Source: Clostridia bacterium (lineage in GTDB: Bacteria; Bacillota; Clostridia; TANB77; CAG-508). Taken from it: a DNA stretch of 6,824 nt. This document shows positions 1 to 5,265 of this stretch, in pieces. The translations under genes and the position numbers were made by a program. The notes beneath the pieces were generated by a model. The model was given only the letters and a program-made list of their open reading frames with translations, was not told the DNA's origin and made no database searches. How positions within the stretch are numbered: the first letter of the stretch is position 1; each line of letters opens with the position of its first letter. Where the stretch lies: positions 1 through 6,824 of the forward strand of contig CAADYC010000071.1 of the NCBI GenBank assembly GCA_900753165.1. The letters run 5' to 3'.

Positions 1-77
1 GCCGGAATCGAACCGGCACGGTTTATTCAACCGCAGGATTTTAAGTCCTGTGCGTCTACCAGTTCCGCCACATCTGC
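1..77 (-). tRNA. tRNA-Leu (anticodon UAA), 3' end cut by the window edge
   Basis: The minus strand reads as a class II tRNA. The 5' acceptor strand GCAGATG lies at 77-71, followed by a D arm with the typical GGTAGACGC. The anticodon stem-loop has loop CTTAAAA (39-45), giving anticodon TAA at 43-41, which reads UUA leucine codons. A long variable arm (CGGTT/AACCG, 19-33) is typical of leucine tRNA, and the T arm (GCCGG, TTCGATT, CCGGC) fills 17-1. The 3' acceptor strand, discriminator base and CCA would lie before position 1, so the gene is complete only outside the window. UUA is a heavily used leucine codon in AT-rich genomes. Its own consensus promoter lies 40-70 bases upstream. Confidence 0.96.
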
Positions 78-115
78 ATTTAATATTTGAACTGGCTGTC
101 CTAACGACAATTGAT

Positions 116-144
116 ATTATAATATTATATAAAAAATTTGTCAA
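116..144 (-). promoter_or_regulatory. Consensus promoter of tRNA-Leu
   Basis: On the minus strand, TTGACA (144-139) and TATAAT (121-116) are separated by exactly 17 bases. Both hexamers match the housekeeping sigma-A consensus perfectly. Transcription should start near 109, giving a 5' leader of about 32 bases that RNase P would remove. A perfect promoter suits a stable RNA gene. Confidence 0.88.
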
Positions 145-195
145 TACATTTTCAAAATTTTTTTTATTTTTTTCCAATAATTATAAATTAATAAT

Positions 196-249
196 TCAAA
201 AATTCAGAAGTAACATATGATTTTAGAAAAATATAGTTTCTTCTGAATT
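196..249 (-). terminator. Probable terminator of carD
   Basis: A 10-bp perfect stem (201-210 with 240-249, AATTCAGAAG/CTTCTGAATT) continues inward through a mismatch and a bulge into about 7 more pairs, leaving a loop of about 12 bases. On the minus strand it is followed by TTTTTG (200-195). It lies 22 bases past the carD stop. The stem is AT-rich and the T-tract short, so efficiency may be modest. The remaining stretch 145-200 shows nothing else. Confidence 0.6.
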
Positions 250-271
250 AAAAATCACTAATTAATATGTA

Positions 272-841
272 TTATACATTTGTTGTCCCATTATTACTAT
301 CAAATGGAATAAACTTATTAACAATACTTTGTTGTTCAACACCTTCTGCTCTAAAAGTCATAAAAGATGTATTTATTTTGTTTTCTATTTGTTCTTCAAC
401 TTCTTCTTGATTAGCATGTTCAGCTAAAACAAGTTCACTTACTAATATTTGTTTTGCATTGTTAAGCATTTTCTTTTCACCTGTAGATAGTCCTTTTTCT
501 TTTTGTTTAAAGCTTAAATTTCTAACTACATCTGCCACTTCATATATGTCTCCACTTTTCATTTTATCCATGTTATCTCTATATCTTTTGTTCCAATTTT
601 TTTCCATTTCTGTTTCATCTTGACTAAGTACTGTAAATACTTTTTCTGCTGATTGTTTGTCTATTATATTTCTTACTCCAACTTCTTCTGCTTTTGCTGT
701 TGGTATCATTACCTTTACATTACTTGGCATTTTTAATATATAATATGATTGTTTCTCTCCTAAAATATCTTTTTCCTCTATTGAATCTATTGTCCCTGCT
801 CCATGCATTGGGTATACTATTTTGTCTCCTACATTAAACAT
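272..841 (-). CDS. carD: CarD/CdnL-family RNA polymerase-binding transcription regulator
   Basis: This is a 189-residue protein of the CarD/CdnL family, which binds the RNA polymerase beta subunit and stabilises the open complex at promoters, including rRNA promoters in organisms where it has been studied. The N-terminal polymerase-interacting domain (about 1-60) carries VGDKIVYPMHGAG at 4-16 and VMIPTAKAEEVGVR at 44-57. The C-terminal helical DNA-binding domain (about 65-145) has a conserved Trp at 83, SGDIYEVADVVRNL at 96-109 and KGLSTGEKKML near 116-125, very like mycobacterial CarD. A tail of about 45 residues after the family core (acidic, then polar) is not something I recognise. The start is the ATG at 841: AAAGGAG sits 9 bases upstream, whereas the in-frame TTG at 850 almost touches that site. 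It is monocistronic, with its own promoter and terminator. Confidence 0.93.
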   Translation of the reverse strand: MFNVGDKIVYPMHGAGTIDSIEEKDILGEKQSYYILKMPSNVKVMIPTAKAEEVGVRNIIDKQSAEKVFTVLSQDETEMEKNWNKRYRDNMDKMKSGDIYEVADVVRNLSFKQKEKGLSTGEKKMLNNAKQILVSELVLAEHANQEEVEEQIENKINTSFMTFRAEGVEQQSIVNKFIPFDSNNGTTNV

Positions 842-891
842 GTAAGTCAACTCCTTTCATTTTGTTAACAATTTTTCAGCAAAAAAATATT

Positions 892-922
892 ATAAAGTTA
901 TGTCTATATGAGATAACTTTAT
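892..922 (-). promoter_or_regulatory. Hairpin in the carD 5' leader
   Basis: A perfect 10-bp inverted repeat (892-901 ATAAAGTTAT, 913-922 ATAACTTTAT) encloses an 11-base loop. It lies in the roughly 95-base leader between the predicted carD start site and the ATG. On the minus strand the stem is followed by AATATTTTTTT, so it resembles a weak intrinsic terminator, or could be a protein-binding dyad. The stem has only one G-C pair per arm, and its function is inferred from position alone. Confidence 0.45.
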
Positions 923-942
923 TGGATTTTTTAACCATATTT

Positions 943-971
943 ATTATACTACAAAAAAAGAAAAAAGTCAA
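943..971 (-). promoter_or_regulatory. carD promoter, overlapping the dut terminator
   Basis: On the minus strand, TTGACT (971-966) and TATAAT (948-943) are separated by exactly 17 bases, and the spacer is almost all T. Five of six -35 bases and all -10 bases match consensus. The -35 lies in the downstream arm of the dut terminator stem and the spacer is that terminator's T-tract. Predicted start is near 936. Confidence 0.8.
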
Positions 972-991
972 AGCTTTTATTTTGACTTTTT
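950..991 (-). terminator. Intrinsic terminator of dut
   Basis: A perfect 11-bp stem (962-972 AAAAAGTCAAA, 981-991 TTTGACTTTTT) with an 8-base loop is followed on the minus strand by a T-rich run (TTTTTTCTTTTTTTG). It lies about 90 bases beyond the dut stop. The same bases carry the -35 element and spacer of the carD promoter. Confidence 0.78.
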
Positions 992-997
992 ATGTAA

Positions 998-1031
998 TTT
1001 TGCCTTCAATCCTTGTGTTTCCAAGGCAAAA
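998..1031 (-). other. Inverted repeat in the dut 3' untranslated region
   Basis: The arms TTTTGCCTT (998-1006) and AAGGCAAAA (1023-1031) pair perfectly over 9 bp around a 16-base loop. A competing hairpin, CCTTG (1011-1015) with CAAGG (1022-1026), shares the right arm, so two folds exclude each other. No T-tract follows directly. It sits between the dut stop and the dut terminator. It could protect the 3' end or be a small-RNA remnant, and nothing in the sequence decides this. Confidence 0.5.
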
Positions 1032-1079
1032 ATTTTTTTATATTTTTTGTGTTTTTGACTCTTTATTCAAACCGCTTTT

Positions 1080-1541
1080 TTATTTTGATGTTGAACCAAA
1101 TCCTCCTAGTCTTTCTCCTTCTGCTATATCATTATCTGTTACAAAATATTTTTGGAATACTGCTTGGCCTACTACTTCACCTTTTTTTATTGTAATATCC
1201 TCTTCTTTTATATTATAAAATGCAAACATGATGTGCCCATCATTATCCGGATTTTCATAATAGTCCTTGTCTATTACTCCTACACTATTGGCTAATATTA
1301 ATCCTTTTTTCTTTGGATTAGAGCTTCTGTTGTATAACATTAATACTTCATCATCTTGCATATATGCTTTTATTCCTGTTTTTATTAGTGTTGGTGCCAT
1401 TCCTTTTTTAAAACTTGGTATTGTTACTTCTTCTGCTGCTTCTATGTCATATCCTGCTGAATATTTTGTTTTTCTTATTGGTAGATTTATTCCTTTATCT
1501 TCAAATCCTTTTGCTACTTCAAATCCTCTTACTTTTTCCAT
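1080..1541 (-). CDS. dut: Deoxyuridine 5'-triphosphate nucleotidohydrolase (dUTPase)
   Basis: This cytosolic trimeric enzyme hydrolyses dUTP to dUMP and pyrophosphate, keeping uracil out of DNA and supplying dUMP for thymidylate synthesis. The 153-residue length is normal for the family. All five motifs appear in order: SAGYDIEAAE (28-37, motif I), NRSSNPKKKGLILAN (71-85, motif II), GVIDKDYYENPDNDGHI (88-104, motif III with catalytic Asp91 and the substrate-contacting Tyr), KGEVVGQAVFQKY (120-132, motif IV) and ERLGGFGSTSK (143-153, the glycine-rich motif V that closes over the active site). Motif III is longer than in the E. coli enzyme, a form I associate with Clostridia and phages. The start is the ATG at 1541 with AAAGGAAG 7 bases upstream. 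It has its own promoter and terminator and no co-transcribed partner. Confidence 0.96.
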   Translation of the reverse strand: MEKVRGFEVAKGFEDKGINLPIRKTKYSAGYDIEAAEEVTIPSFKKGMAPTLIKTGIKAYMQDDEVLMLYNRSSNPKKKGLILANSVGVIDKDYYENPDNDGHIMFAFYNIKEEDITIKKGEVVGQAVFQKYFVTDNDIAEGERLGGFGSTSK

Positions 1542-1621
1542 TTTTTTCTTCCTTTCTCTCTCTTTGCTCGTTCATCGTCATACAAAATTTTTTATAACAA
1601 ATCTTATTTTTTCTTTTTCTA

Positions 1622-1649
1622 TTTTTACATACTTATTTTTCATTGTCAA
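1622..1649 (-). promoter_or_regulatory. Probable dut promoter
   Basis: On the minus strand, TTGACA (1649-1644) is followed after 16 bases by TAAAAA (1627-1622). TG immediately precedes the -10, which partly compensates for its weak match. The predicted leader is about 75 bases. The rest of the gap 1542-1785 holds only the spoVS terminator and AT-rich DNA. Confidence 0.58.
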
Positions 1650-1714
1650 GTTTAATTTTAAAATTAATTTTCTAATATTTAAAATATGTAATTTTAATAT
1701 TATTGTTTTTATAC

Positions 1715-1751
1715 TAAAAAAACATTCTGTAATATTTACAAAATGTCTTTT
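1715..1751 (-). terminator. Probable terminator of spoVS
   Basis: The arms ACATTCTGTA (1722-1731) and TACAAAATGT (1737-1746) pair over 10 positions with one mismatch around a 5-base loop. Flanking A and T runs extend the stem and give a T-tract in the minus direction (1722-1715). It lies about 40 bases past the spoVS stop. The symmetry could terminate either strand, but no plus-strand gene approaches it. Confidence 0.66.
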
Positions 1752-1785
1752 TGTATAACTCTATTCTAACTTCCTGTTTTTTATA

Positions 1786-2049
1786 TTAAGCTCTTGATTC
1801 AACAATAAGCTTTATTCCTGTTCTATCTTCTCCCTCTACTTCTACTTCTGCAAAAGCTGGTATACATACTAAATCAACGCCTGATGGTGCTACAAATCCT
1901 CTTGCTATTGCTACTGCTTTTACAGCTTGATTTAATGCTCCTGCTCCGATTGCTTGCATTTCTGCTTTGTTTGATTCTTTAACTAATCCAGCTATTGCTC
2001 CTGCTACTGAATTAGGGTTTGATTTTGATGAAATTTTTAAAATTTCCAT
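1786..2049 (-). CDS. spoVS: Stage V sporulation protein S (SpoVS)
   Basis: This 87-residue protein matches SpoVS along its whole length. It opens with MEILKISSKSNPNSVAGAIAG (residues 1-21), has the central alanine-rich stretch IGAGALNQAVKAVAIARGF (34-52) and ends with the basic and acidic segment around GEDRTGIKLIVESRA. SpoVS is a small Alba-like protein. In Bacillus subtilis it is needed for coat assembly and core dehydration late in sporulation and affects septation, but its biochemical role is unsettled, and homologues occur in some non-sporulating bacteria. A strong AGGAGG lies 9 bases before the ATG at 2049. Its position downstream of ymdB matches the B. subtilis order rny-ymdB-spoVS. 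No clear terminator separates it from ymdB, so read-through is possible in addition to its own promoter. Confidence 0.97.
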   Translation of the reverse strand: MEILKISSKSNPNSVAGAIAGLVKESNKAEMQAIGAGALNQAVKAVAIARGFVAPSGVDLVCIPAFAEVEVEGEDRTGIKLIVESRA

Positions 2050-2104
2050 TTTCTTTTGCCTCCTAATTATAATTTATTTTTTTGTTGCAACTTTTTATGA
2101 TGAT

Positions 2105-2133
2105 ATTTTATATCTTCTGGAAAAAAATGTAAA
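2105..2133 (-). promoter_or_regulatory. Probable spoVS promoter
   Basis: On the minus strand, TTTACA (2133-2128) and TAAAAT (2110-2105) are 17 bases apart, a fair sigma-A-type match with five of six bases in each hexamer. The start would be near 2098, giving a leader of about 50 bases. In B. subtilis spoVS depends on sigma-H, but I see no convincing sigma-H motif (AGGAWWT plus GAAT) here. Confidence 0.55.
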
Positions 2134-2181
2134 TAGTTTTCTGGAAATTTTTTCAAGTTTTCATCGCAATAAATTTGTTTT

Positions 2182-2188
2182 TTCGACA
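2182..2188 (-). promoter_or_regulatory. Candidate Spo0A box upstream of spoVS
   Basis: The minus strand reads TGTCGAA followed by AAAAA, an exact match to the Spo0A (0A box) core TGTCGAA. It ends about 49 bases upstream of the spoVS -35 hexamer, between ymdB and spoVS. A 7-base match can arise by chance and only one box was found, so Spo0A control is an inference supported by the role of the adjacent gene. Confidence 0.45.
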
Positions 2189-2238
2189 TATTAAATTAAA
2201 ATTGAAAATATCATAATAACTTATACCTCTATTTTTTA

Positions 2239-3012
2239 TTAATCAATGTATATTCTCTTTATATTTTTTACCTTTGATGTATTATCATCAACATCAAAGA
2301 TAACTCCATTAAATATACACTTTCCTTCTGCTATTCTATATCTTTCAGGCAATGTTGTTTCAAAACGTTTTATTGATGCTTTTATATTCATTCCAATTAC
2401 AGAATATTTTGGTCCTGTCATTCCTATATCAGTTATATATCCTGTTCCGTTTGGCAATATTTTTTCGTCGGCTGTTTGTACATGTGTATGTGTTCCAAAT
2501 ATTGCTGTAGCTTTTCCATCTAAATAATATCCTAATGCTATTTTTTCTGCTGTTGCTTCTGCATGGAAATCAATAAATATCATATCTACTTGATTTTGAA
2601 TTTTTTCTATTATTTTTCTTGATTTTAAAAATGGATTTTCTGTTAAAATGTTTATATCAACTCTTCCCATAATATTTATAACTGCTATCTTCTTTCCTTT
2701 GCATTCATATATATTATATCCCTTTCCAACAACACCTTCTGGATAATTTGCTGGTCTGATTATTTTGGGATTGTCTATAAATTTAAATATATCTTTCTTT
2801 CCCCATGTATGATTTCCCATTGTTACACAATCTACACCTTGTGATATTATATCATTAAAATTTTTTTCTGTTATTCCCATTCCCTCTGCTGAATTTTCTC
2901 CATTTACTATTGTAAAATCTATATTTTCTTTTTCTTTTATTTCTTTTAATCTTAGTTTTAATTCATTAACTCCTGCTGAACCGACTATATCTCCAACTGC
3001 TAAAATTTTCAT
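2239..3012 (-). CDS. ymdB: YmdB-family metallophosphoesterase (2',3'-cyclic nucleotide phosphodiesterase type)
   Basis: This 257-residue protein is collinear with B. subtilis YmdB, a metal-dependent phosphodiesterase that affects biofilm formation and motility decisions and acts on cyclic nucleotides in vitro. The dinuclear metal site is complete: Asp8 in GDIVG (7-11), Glu39 in NGENSA (37-42), Asn67 and His68 in MGNHTW (65-70), His150 in DFHAEAT (148-154), and His175 and His177 in GTHTHVQTAD (173-182), followed by DIGMTGP (195-201). These positions coincide with those of the B. subtilis enzyme. No signal peptide or membrane segment is seen. The ATG at 3012 is preceded by AGAGGAAGG at suitable spacing. 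In B. subtilis it lies directly behind rny; here a plus-strand gene and a terminator lie between them, so it needs its own promoter. No clear terminator follows. Confidence 0.96.
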   Translation of the reverse strand: MKILAVGDIVGSAGVNELKLRLKEIKEKENIDFTIVNGENSAEGMGITEKNFNDIISQGVDCVTMGNHTWGKKDIFKFIDNPKIIRPANYPEGVVGKGYNIYECKGKKIAVINIMGRVDINILTENPFLKSRKIIEKIQNQVDMIFIDFHAEATAEKIALGYYLDGKATAIFGTHTHVQTADEKILPNGTGYITDIGMTGPKYSVIGMNIKASIKRFETTLPERYRIAEGKCIFNGVIFDVDDNTSKVKNIKRIYID

Positions 3013-3057
3013 TTTTATATCCTTCCTCTCTTAAGGCTAAAGTTTAAAATCTAAAAC

Positions 3058-3073
3058 ATATAATTAATTATAT
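3058..3073. repeat. 16-bp AT-only palindrome in the ymdB leader
   Basis: ATATAATTAATTATAT is perfectly self-complementary and lies in the roughly 100-base leader between the predicted ymdB start site and its ATG. It could be an operator or a weak hairpin, but all-AT palindromes are common by chance in DNA of this composition. Confidence 0.3.
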
Positions 3074-3117
3074 ATTATTTAAACATTTACCTTTCTTATG
3101 TTATTTATTTCTTTAAT

Positions 3118-3146
3118 ATAATACTATATTTTTTTTTATTTAGCAA
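3118..3146 (-). promoter_or_regulatory. Probable ymdB promoter
   Basis: On the minus strand, TTGCTA (3146-3141) and TATTAT (3123-3118) are exactly 17 bases apart. The predicted leader is about 100 bases. The promoter is needed because the strong terminator at 3503-3542 separates ymdB from rny. Its -35 hexamer forms one half of the dyad AGCAA-GT-TTGCT at 3142-3153. Confidence 0.55.
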
Positions 3147-3148
3147 GT

Positions 3149-3177
3149 TTGCTTTTTTATGTATTTTATGTTAATAT
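3149..3177 (+). promoter_or_regulatory. Possible promoter of the plus-strand gene at 3222
   Basis: TTGCTT (3149-3154) is followed after 17 bases by TAATAT (3172-3177), and TG at 3169-3170 gives an extended -10. The start would be near 3184, leaving a leader of about 38 bases that keeps the ribosome binding site. It is back to back with the ymdB promoter. Confidence 0.45.
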
Positions 3178-3221
3178 ATATTTAACTCATAAATACATTA
3201 TAATTCAATGGAGGTTTTCCT

Positions 3222-3494
3222 ATGGATAATTTTATTTTTTTGGTAAAAGCAGACTTGCTGTTACATGAAAGCACTTTTGATAAGTTGCGGGATTTTGTAA
3301 AAAATATTGATTTATCACTATTAATCCCTGGGCATTATCATATTCTTGATTTTACACAGGGAGATAATAATATTTCTTATTATTCTGCGGACTTTTGTCT
3401 TTGGTCAAAAAGTCAGGATTTAATTAATTACAAAATTAATTCAGGCTTTATACTTATGAACCTTGCAACATTAAAAAAGTATTTAAATATTTAA
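3222..3494 (+). CDS. Short protein resembling the C-terminal part of a metallo-beta-lactamase-fold hydrolase
   Basis: This 90-residue protein is the only credible plus-strand gene. Evidence that it is translated: GGAGG (3210-3214) sits 7 bases before the ATG, a plausible extended -10 promoter lies upstream, and a strong terminator follows 8 bases after the stop. Residues 9-18 (KADLLLHEST) and 35-40 (IPGHYH) resemble the late metal-binding Asp strand and final His motif of metallo-beta-lactamase-fold enzymes. The N-terminal HxHxDH motif and half the fold are absent, and a stop codon lies just upstream in frame, so no longer form exists here. Codons such as CTG, TTG, GCG and CGG are more frequent than in the neighbours, hinting at an imported or decaying gene. 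It interrupts the usual rny-ymdB adjacency. It could be a remnant, a small functional protein or, less likely, chance. No function is assigned. Confidence 0.5.
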   Translation: MDNFIFLVKADLLLHESTFDKLRDFVKNIDLSLLIPGHYHILDFTQGDNNISYYSADFCLWSKSQDLINYKINSGFILMNLATLKKYLNI

Positions 3495-3502
3495 AAAGAG
3501 AA

Positions 3503-3542
3503 AAAAAGAGCTGTGACTTTTAAATAAGTCACAGCTCTTTTT
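3503..3542. terminator. Strong bidirectional terminator between the 3222-3494 gene and rny
   Basis: A perfect 17-bp stem (AAAAAGAGCTGTGACTT 3503-3519, complement 3526-3542) encloses the 6-base loop TTAAAT. A-rich and T-rich ends give a T-tract in both directions. It lies 8 bases past the plus-strand stop and 6 bases past the rny stop, so it ends two convergent transcripts. It is the strongest terminator in the window and should uncouple rny from ymdB. Confidence 0.93.
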
Positions 3543-3548
3543 ATTTTT

Positions 3549-5090
3549 TTATCTTGCGAAATCAACAGTTCTAGTCTCTCTAATAACATTAACTTTAATT
3601 TGACCTGGATAATCCATTTCATTTTCAACTTTTTTAGCTACATCTCTAGCTAAAATTGTCATTTGATCATCATTAATTTTATCTGGTTTAACAATAATTC
3701 TAACTTCGCGACCAGCTTGAATTGCAAATGATTTTTCAACTCCGTCAAAAGAGTCTGCAATTTCTTCAAGATTTTGTAATCTCTTGATATATGCTTCCAA
3801 TGTTTCTCTTCTAGCTCCTGGTCTTGATGCACTAATTGCATCTGCTGCTTGAATTAAAACAGCTTCTAATGTTTGTGGTTCAACATCTTCATGATGTGCC
3901 TCTACAGCATTTATAACTAATGGATTTTCTTTATATTTTTTAAGAATTTCAACACCTATTTCTACGTGTGTACCTTCCATATCATGATCTAATGCTTTAC
4001 CAATGTCGTGTAATAATCCAGCTCTTCTAGCTAGTTTTGCATCTAATCCAAGCTCTTCTGCCATTATTCTTGCTAAGTTTGAAACTTCTATTGAATGGTT
4101 TAATACATTTTGTCCATAGCTTGTCCTATATTTTAGTTTTCCAATTAATTTTATTATATCTGGATGTAATCCAATTACTCCACTTTCTATGGCAGCCCTT
4201 TCTCCTTCTTCTTTAATTGTTTCTTCTAATTCTTGTTTTGCTTTTTCTACTACTTCTTCAATTTTTGCTGGGTGTATTCTTCCATCTTCAATTAATTTCT
4301 CTAAAGCTATTTTAGCAACTTCTCTTCTTAATGGGTCAAAGCCTGATAGAACTACTGCTTCTGGTGTATCATCTATTATTAGGTCTACTCCTGTTAATGT
4401 TTCTAAGGCTTTTATGTTTCTACCTTCTCTACCAATTATTCTTCCTTTCATTTCATCACTTGGAAGTGCTACAATTGATACTGTAGTTTCTTGAGAATGG
4501 TCTGCTGCGCATTTTTGAACTGCATATGTTAGCAATTCTCTGGCGTTTTTCTTTGCATCATCTTTTGCCTTTTGATTTGCTTCTCTTATTATTGCTGCTT
4601 TTTCAGCAGTAATATCTTTTTCTACTTCTCTTAAAAGTATATTTTTGGCATCTTCTTTTGATAATGATGCTATTCTTTGAAGTTCTTTTAGTTCTTGGCT
4701 GTGCAATTCTTCTATTTTTTGTCTTTCTTCTTCTAGTTCTTTTTCTTTTTGGTTTAAATTTTCTTCTTTCTTTTCATAGTTTTCTGCACGTCTTTCTAAA
4801 TTTTCTTCTTTTTGAATAAGTCTTGTTTCTTGTCTTTGTACTTCGCCTCTTCTTTCTTTAATCTCTTGATCTAATTCATTTCTACTGTTTACAATTTCCT
4901 CTTTTGCCTCAATAATTTTGGCTTTTTTAAGATTCTCTGCTTCTATTTTTGCCATACTTACTATTTTTTTAGATTCTTCTTCAGCACTATTTATTTTAGA
5001 TTCTGCTACTTTTTTTCTGTATACAATTCCTAATAGTACTCCTATTGCAAGTGAGATTAAGACAGCGGCGATTATGATTCCTATATTCAT
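3549..5090 (-). CDS. rny: Ribonuclease Y
   Basis: RNase Y is a membrane-anchored endoribonuclease that starts mRNA decay and processes transcripts in Firmicutes. The 513-residue protein has the full layout: an N-terminal membrane helix (2-22, MNIGIIIAAVLISLAIGVLLG), a long charged coiled coil (about 25-185), a KH RNA-binding domain with GRIIGREGRN at 216-225, and an HD hydrolase domain. The HD residues are His332, the signature HDIGKALDHD at 361-370 (His361 and Asp362), His399/His400 in EAHHED, and Asp417 in AADAIS. It ends in FAR. The frame stays open upstream to a TTG at 5210, but that TTG is part of the -35 box and the true start is the ATG at 5090, with AAAGAGGTG 7 bases before it and the conserved membrane helix directly after. 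It appears monocistronic. Confidence 0.98.
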   Translation of the reverse strand: MNIGIIIAAVLISLAIGVLLGIVYRKKVAESKINSAEEESKKIVSMAKIEAENLKKAKIIEAKEEIVNSRNELDQEIKERRGEVQRQETRLIQKEENLERRAENYEKKEENLNQKEKELEEERQKIEELHSQELKELQRIASLSKEDAKNILLREVEKDITAEKAAIIREANQKAKDDAKKNARELLTYAVQKCAADHSQETTVSIVALPSDEMKGRIIGREGRNIKALETLTGVDLIIDDTPEAVVLSGFDPLRREVAKIALEKLIEDGRIHPAKIEEVVEKAKQELEETIKEEGERAAIESGVIGLHPDIIKLIGKLKYRTSYGQNVLNHSIEVSNLARIMAEELGLDAKLARRAGLLHDIGKALDHDMEGTHVEIGVEILKKYKENPLVINAVEAHHEDVEPQTLEAVLIQAADAISASRPGARRETLEAYIKRLQNLEEIADSFDGVEKSFAIQAGREVRIIVKPDKINDDQMTILARDVAKKVENEMDYPGQIKVNVIRETRTVDFAR

Positions 5091-5181
5091 GAATCTACAC
5101 CTCTTTCTTATTAAATTTTCAATGTTCGAATCAAATATATATGTTTTATTTGTTTTAATATATTTTTTTCTTACCTCTTCT

Positions 5182-5210
5182 ATTTTATCTTTATTATTGT
5201 AAACTGTCAA
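5182..5210 (-). promoter_or_regulatory. rny promoter
   Basis: On the minus strand, TTGACA (5210-5205) and TAAAAT (5187-5182) are exactly 17 bases apart, close to the sigma-A consensus. The start should be near 5175, giving a leader of about 85 bases. It lies just past the T-tract that ends the upstream operon. Confidence 0.82.
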
Positions 5211-5227
5211 GTGATTTTATGCAATTT

Positions 5228-5265
5228 CTAAAAAAGAAAAGAGATTACTTTGTTACAGTAATCTC
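5228..5265 (-). terminator. Terminator of the DUF3006-hydrolase unit, overlapping the stop codon
   Basis: A perfect 9-bp stem (5241-5249 GAGATTACT, 5257-5265 AGTAATCTC) with a 7-base loop is followed on the minus strand by TTTTCTTTTTT. The stem includes the hydrolase TAA at 5247-5245 and its last six codons, so the terminator is partly coding. Confidence 0.82.

Noticed and set aside
842..850. TTG start for carD at 850
   Set aside because: AAAGGAG almost touches this TTG, while it is ideally spaced from the ATG at 841.
862..1218. Plus-strand frame over the carD-dut gap and the end of dut
   Set aside because: Low-complexity hydrophobic translation opposite dut and across terminators, with no ribosome binding site. 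It is the antisense of T-rich DNA.
1267..1758. Plus-strand frame opposite dut and its promoter
   Set aside because: It lies antisense to a clear dUTPase gene and has a low-complexity F/L/I/S composition.
3199..3204. TATAAT as the -10 of the plus-strand gene
   Set aside because: Its start site would fall at about 3211, inside the ribosome binding site at 3210-3214, and no fitting -35 lies 17 bases upstream.
4189..4494. Plus-strand frame opposite the rny KH region
   Set aside because: It is a shadow of the conserved RNase Y codons, with no start signals of its own.
5091..5210. N-terminal extension of RNase Y by 40 residues from a TTG at 5210
   Set aside because: The TTG is part of the TTGACA -35 element, no ribosome binding site precedes it, and the conserved membrane helix starts exactly at the ATG at 5090 behind AAAGAGGTG.
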